From assembly GCA_018398765.1 (NCBI GenBank), contig JAHBMJ010000816.1, positions 1 through 37,337 on the forward strand: a stretch of DNA of 37,337 bases, read 5' to 3'. How positions within the stretch are numbered: the stretch's first letter is position 1; every line of letters begins with the position of its first letter. Under the pieces are notes generated by a model. It had not been told where the DNA came from, did no database searches, and saw only the letters and a list, made by a program, of their open reading frames with translations. The DNA comes from Chromera velia. Lineage: Eukaryota > Sar > Chromeraceae. The translations under genes were made by a program, and so were the position numbers. This document shows positions 33,600 to 37,337 of the stretch, one piece after another.

Positions 33600-34704
33600 C
33601 TTTCTAGCTATGCATCCCCTCTCTTCTCCCTCTTAGACTATCTTTCATGCTTTATAATTTTATAATGGAGATGATGATACTGTTAAATAGTAGCCATAGT
33701 AATTGAATTTGTACTTTACTACTCCGATTAATTCAATAACGTTTAGAATAAAGTCTGATTTACTCCGGTTAACATAGGTTGATGTAGGCTTCAATCATAT
33801 CTATTTGTACTCTAATATCACGTTTTGATAACTTGCATGATTATTATAGTAGAATCATTTTTGAATTATACTCAATTATTCGCTTATGACTAATATGGAC
33901 ATTTCTGTCGAAGCTATAGCGTCGAAGTTTCCGTTAATTATATTTTATTAGTCCTGTCGGAAATAAGAGAAATAACAAATAAAAAGACCCAGGGGTAGGG
34001 ATATCCGAGATGGACATTTTTCTGGCTGAGTTAGGCTGAGTCAGGGCTTTTGCGGGGAGGTCCGGACTCTGATCCCTCCGGGACTCTCCCTGTGTGACAG
34101 GCTCTGTCCAACTCTCAAAGGGCTAGCTGAACGTGCTGCTGAAGGTGCAACAGTGTGCATGGCGCCTCGAGCAGACTTTTTCGGGGCCCAGGCCCCGCCG
34201 GGCGCGCGCTCCCGCGGACCTCATGCAGGCCCGCGCGCATGCCCGCGCGCTCCTCCTCCCCCGCACCTCAACTCTTATGAATAAGTTGTGAGATAGTTGT
34301 GAGAAAAAGATACACCCAGATTGTTACCCAGTTGCAATTTCGGATTTCTATGGATTTCTTCCGATTCATCCCGGCCGGCAGTTGTCGATCTGTAATCTAA
34401 GTTGGTTCCAGAAGCTGCATGATGGATGGAGGAACTCAGCCTTCGAATTACGTTTCTTCCATTTATGTATTTGAATCGATGTGAAACGGAGGCAGACAAG
34501 GCTTGAATTTGTCTGGCGGTCTTTTTGAGGAGACTGCCTTGTTTGTACTTGCTTGCTTAGGAGAGCACCAGGATAGATTCAGCAGTTGCAAGCAAGGGGG
34601 GCTGTAAAGACGGTGGAGATACTCACATTGATACCAACGAGCCGGTCAGCGGTATTTCCTGACTTCTTTACCGCTGAGACGATATTTTCTCTAACAATTG
34701 AAGG
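33600..34704. other. Intergenic spacer: AT-rich block then GC-rich patch
   Basis: No gene is supported. From 33640 to about 33990 the sequence is AT-rich, like 5000-5640 and 23000-23770. From about 34000 it becomes GC-rich, with a palindrome CGGGGCC-CA-GGCCCCG at 34182-34197 and CGCGCG runs to 34250. The part from 34260 to 34704 is the upstream region of the gene at 34705. Confidence 0.55.
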
Positions 34705-35712
34705 ATGTCGTCAACTTTTCCTGAAAGTCCTGAGTGGGCTCGTGAAGTCGCGACCCCTTCCGCTGCACCCACTTCCTCTGAACTCGTGTGCGATTGTGGT
34801 CGATGCCTCATCATGGATGACCCGGAGCAACCTGTAGCTCTGATGCGACGCGCAACCCCCGAGGAGGCGCAGAGAGTCTCCCCCACCTGCGCTCTTCACC
34901 GTCCGAGAGTGATTTCTCTAGTCACCCAGACAGACTTCGTTCTCGGTCCCGTGCAGAATTCACGCTTTCTGAATAACCGCCAAAGAACGCAAAGGGGACA
35001 AGAAAGTGCTGCACAAGAGGGTGCGCGTCGAAGGACCATCGAAAGAATGCGCGAGAGACTTTCCTTCCTTCTTGACATTTCCCCCCCTCCAACACGCGAA
35101 GGCGCTTCGGAAGGCGGAAATGCCAACCGTCTCCACCTCCAGGACGTGCCTGTGCCCTTGGCTCCGCGTCCTTCTATGCTTTCCCCCCCGGCATTCCCTC
35201 ATCAGGATGACGACACCGAGGTGAATTTTGTTGTGGGGCCAGTAGGATTTCCCGCAGGCGGTTTCGCTGACACAATGGTGTGGACTGAAGAAACCACCTG
35301 CGGGTCAATGCCGGCCTCTTCGTCCTCTGCGGCGGTGGATTCCTGCTTGAACTCCTTCGGTCAGTGCATGGATCCCTTGATCGTTTTTTCCGCTCTCTCC
35401 ATTTCATTTCTGTTCCCCGGAACAAGCTCGCTGCTTTCTTTCGTTTGGAATATGTTTTTGTGGTGCAGGGAAGCAAGAAGAGGGAAGTGGAAGACTGTCA
35501 ATGAGTGTCAGAGGAATGAAGGTTGTGATTTTGTTCTTTCTCGAATTGTCGCAGCGCCTCGTTTGTTTGCTTGCCTGCTTCCTCGCTTCAGTTTTTCTGT
35601 GTGGTGTTTTCTCCAGAGAGGCAAAAAGACTCAAGTGAAGTTTCGAGAAAGGGTTGGGAGATCAGCCACAGGAACGTCCTGGCAAAACAAGAAGAAGAAA
35701 AAAAAGAATTGA
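34705..35712 (+). CDS. Unidentified 267-aa protein with Lys-rich C-terminus, 3 exons
   Basis: Exons 34705-35359, 35469-35521 and 35617-35712 (804 nt). The junctions agree in phase: GTCAGT donor to GTGCAG acceptor, then GTTGTG donor to CTCCAG acceptor. The start context is AAGGATGTCG. The protein begins MSSTFPESPEW and has a small Cys cluster CDCGRC (29-34), possibly metal binding. An Arg-rich segment (RRRTIERMRERL) and a Pro/Ser-rich middle follow. A short motif occurs twice: FVLGPV (78-83) and FVVGPV (175-180), each preceded by acidic or polar residues. The end is strongly basic (KKKKKKN). No known family is recognised; a basic tail suggests nucleic-acid binding or nuclear location, which is inference. 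The second donor (GTTGTG) is poor, so exon 3 may differ; read-through without splicing would also stop at 35712 but would add a hydrophobic, intron-like stretch. Confidence 0.6.
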   Translation: MSSTFPESPEWAREVATPSAAPTSSELVCDCGRCLIMDDPEQPVALMRRATPEEAQRVSPTCALHRPRVISLVTQTDFVLGPVQNSRFLNNRQRTQRGQESAAQEGARRRTIERMRERLSFLLDISPPPTREGASEGGNANRLHLQDVPVPLAPRPSMLSPPAFPHQDDDTEVNFVVGPVGFPAGGFADTMVWTEETTCGSMPASSSSAAVDSCLNSFGQCMDPLIVFSALSISFLFPGTSSLLSFVWNMFLWCREARRGKWKTVNECQRNEGCDFVLSRIVAAPRLFACLLPRFSFSVWCFLQRGKKTQVKFRERVGRSATGTSWQNKKKKKKN

Positions 35713-36658
35713 TTTACAAGAAAGAAGCACGAACCTCTCCCCATTTATACCTGTTTAGATCCTGCCTTTTGCTGTCCTTCCTTTCTGCTCCTCTTTTTTC
35801 TTTTCTTCTCTGCTCTCATCTCATTCACTGACTGACAGTCTGAAGCTGTACTACGTGCCTCCCTTCCTCCCTTCTGGGTTGCCTGCTGCAGGGTTGGGGG
35901 AGGAGAGAGACGAGGAATGATGTGAGGAAAAAGGAAGTGAAAAAGCCCGTAGCTCTCTGTGTGAGCGGGTTGAGGGTAGGGGGGGAGAGCCTCGGGAGGG
36001 AAGGGGGGTTACAGGAAAGGAAAGGGGAGCTGCGTGTGGAGAAATGGAAACGATGTGAGGGAGTGGGACAGTCACTGGGGCGTGATGAGAGACAAACTCT
36101 CTCTCTCCCTCCCCTGCCCCCTCCTGGTCTCTCTTGCAATGCTGTCAGGGATTGCGGTTTTCTGTTAACCTTCTGCATCTCTCTCCTTTCCTTTCCTACG
36201 TCACTACTGACAAATCAAAAGAAATTGTTAGACTTCTTGAATGCGCACGCGTAGCCTTTCCTGAGCACGGAGACAATCGTAGAGAGTAGCGGGATCTCCT
36301 GTACTCTTGTGTATGTTTTAATATATGCTTCTCTTTGTCTGTCTGTTTGTGTACATGAGAAGGTGGAGGGAAGAAGCAGGAAACGTATCTGCTGTGAGCG
36401 TCCGTGGTCCTTCATTTGCAAAACATGACATCGCTCAGGAATGCAAAAGCACACATCAACACTAAAGAATCGCCTATTCAAGCGGGGTGTCTCTGTCTTG
36501 GAGACCCCTGTGCCTCTGGTGGCTGTGTGAGAGGTGGGCTCCGTGGTGGGCTTGTTGGAACCATGCAGTGCATGGGTTCTTTTGAAAGAAAAAATCAATA
36601 GACGGAGCACAACAATTGACAGAACCTCAGATCGCCAACAGGTTGAGAGACAGACCGT

Positions 36659-36697
<39 letters not shown>

Positions 36698-37337
36698 CTT
36701 CTCGTTTCCCCTTTGCATCTCACTGCCTCATCTTTCTGTTTCTTCTTAAATCTATTTTATCATTCTCCTTCAATTATCCTCTGCACAAGACGACTCAGTG
36801 CTCGTGCAGCACTGCCCTCCACTTTGTCTTGTCAATGCGTTCTTGCGGTATTGAAGTCACCTCTGGGTTGGCTGAAGAAAACAAAAGGACACAAGTCGAT
36901 GATGTGGAGTGAGTGGAGGGGACGCTACACATGTGTGTCTGCGTGTTGTTTTTTGAATTGCATGCTCGCACCGTTTACCGCTTCAAGAGTGTATTGCTCG
37001 CAGTGAATTCAGTCAGTCATGCAGTTAGAAGAAAAGGCGTTCTCAGCGTTTTTTGTGCGATCCTTACCGCTGCAGTTTATCGAGGACTCGTTTGTTTGGG
37101 GAAAGGGAAAGAGCTGTAAAGGTTTTCCCCTTTTTGTCCTTATTTTTTCGTTCCGGAACAGACCGCCTGCTTCGCACGAACAGGAACTTTCATGCATCCA
37201 CATGCATGATGCCAAGGCGGGCGGGAGTGAAAGAGCTCAGAAAACAGGTCGGTGGCATCGCTATCCACCTACGTACGCGTCGCCACAGACACCAAACCTC
37301 GAAGAAGACGCTTGATCGCTCTGTGTGAGTGGTGGGG
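35713..37337. other. Right-end region without a supported gene
   Basis: This contains pyrimidine/purine-skewed sequence (35740-36120) and a (GT)n tract at 36661-36695, then sequence with no clear splice or domain signals. Frames at 37019-37315 and 37053-37328 run to the window edge and overlap in different registers; neither shows a recognisable motif. An exon of a gene continuing beyond the window cannot be excluded. Confidence 0.4.
36661..36695. repeat. (GT)n microsatellite
   Basis: A pure GT run of about 17 units in the right-end region. Confidence 0.95.

Noticed and set aside
34010-34140. Possible tRNA or small structured RNA in the GC-rich part of the spacer
   Set aside because: No cloverleaf with a T-loop GTTCRA-type box could be drawn; no pol III A and B boxes at tRNA spacing.
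37019-37328. Two overlapping open frames at the right edge
   Set aside because: No motif, no clear start context and no splice partner; the composition is compatible with chance frames.

Overview
This window looks like nuclear DNA of a eukaryote with many introns. A chromerid alveolate (Chromera-like) is my best guess, not a proven assignment. The signs are genes split into short exons by 5' splice donors with G at +5 and acceptors ending (T/A/C)(G/A)CAG, heavy microsatellite load inside introns, a single-exon gene with a bipartite (signal plus transit-like) N-terminus, a decayed Ty1/copia element and repeated TGCATGCA palindromes. There are no bacterial-style operons. All gene models below were built by hand from reading frame, splice signals and phase agreement; none has transcript support.

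Layout: (1) 1-4860, a possible last exon on the minus strand (72-289), then a decayed Ty1/copia retrotransposon with an initiator-Met-tRNA-type primer binding site at 567 and broken integrase, reverse transcriptase and RNase H segments. (2) 4860-5790, AT-rich spacer. (3) 5791-12041, minus strand, a 13-exon WD40-repeat protein of 416 aa. (4) 12042-12732, a divergent promoter region. (5) 12733-22997, plus strand, a 7-exon gene of about 2772 aa: a kinase-like N-terminal third whose catalytic motifs look degenerate, followed by a disordered tail of nearly 2000 aa encoded by one exon. (6) 22998-23836, AT-rich spacer between converging 3' ends. (7) 23837-28834, minus strand, a 6-exon NAD(P)-dependent epimerase-like SDR (about 692 aa) with long disordered insertions. 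(8) 28835-29682, a second divergent spacer. (9) 29683-30423, plus strand, a 246-aa single-exon protein with a possible plastid-targeting leader. (10) 30424-33600, a 3-kb block of (CTGT)n-based compound and higher-order tandem repeats. (11) 33600-34704, an AT-rich then GC-rich spacer. (12) 34705-35712, plus strand, a 3-exon, 267-aa unknown protein with a lysine-rich end. (13) 35713-37337, no supported gene.

The genes show no shared pathway. The arrangement is alternating: two head-to-head pairs (WD40 / kinase-like; SDR / leader protein), each spacer with one exact TGCATGCA, and one tail-to-tail pair across an AT-rich gap. The most unusual signals are at splice sites: about half of 25 inferred donors have C at +3 (GTCAGT, GTCTGT), and in two genes an exon end together with its donor is tandemly duplicated into the following intron.
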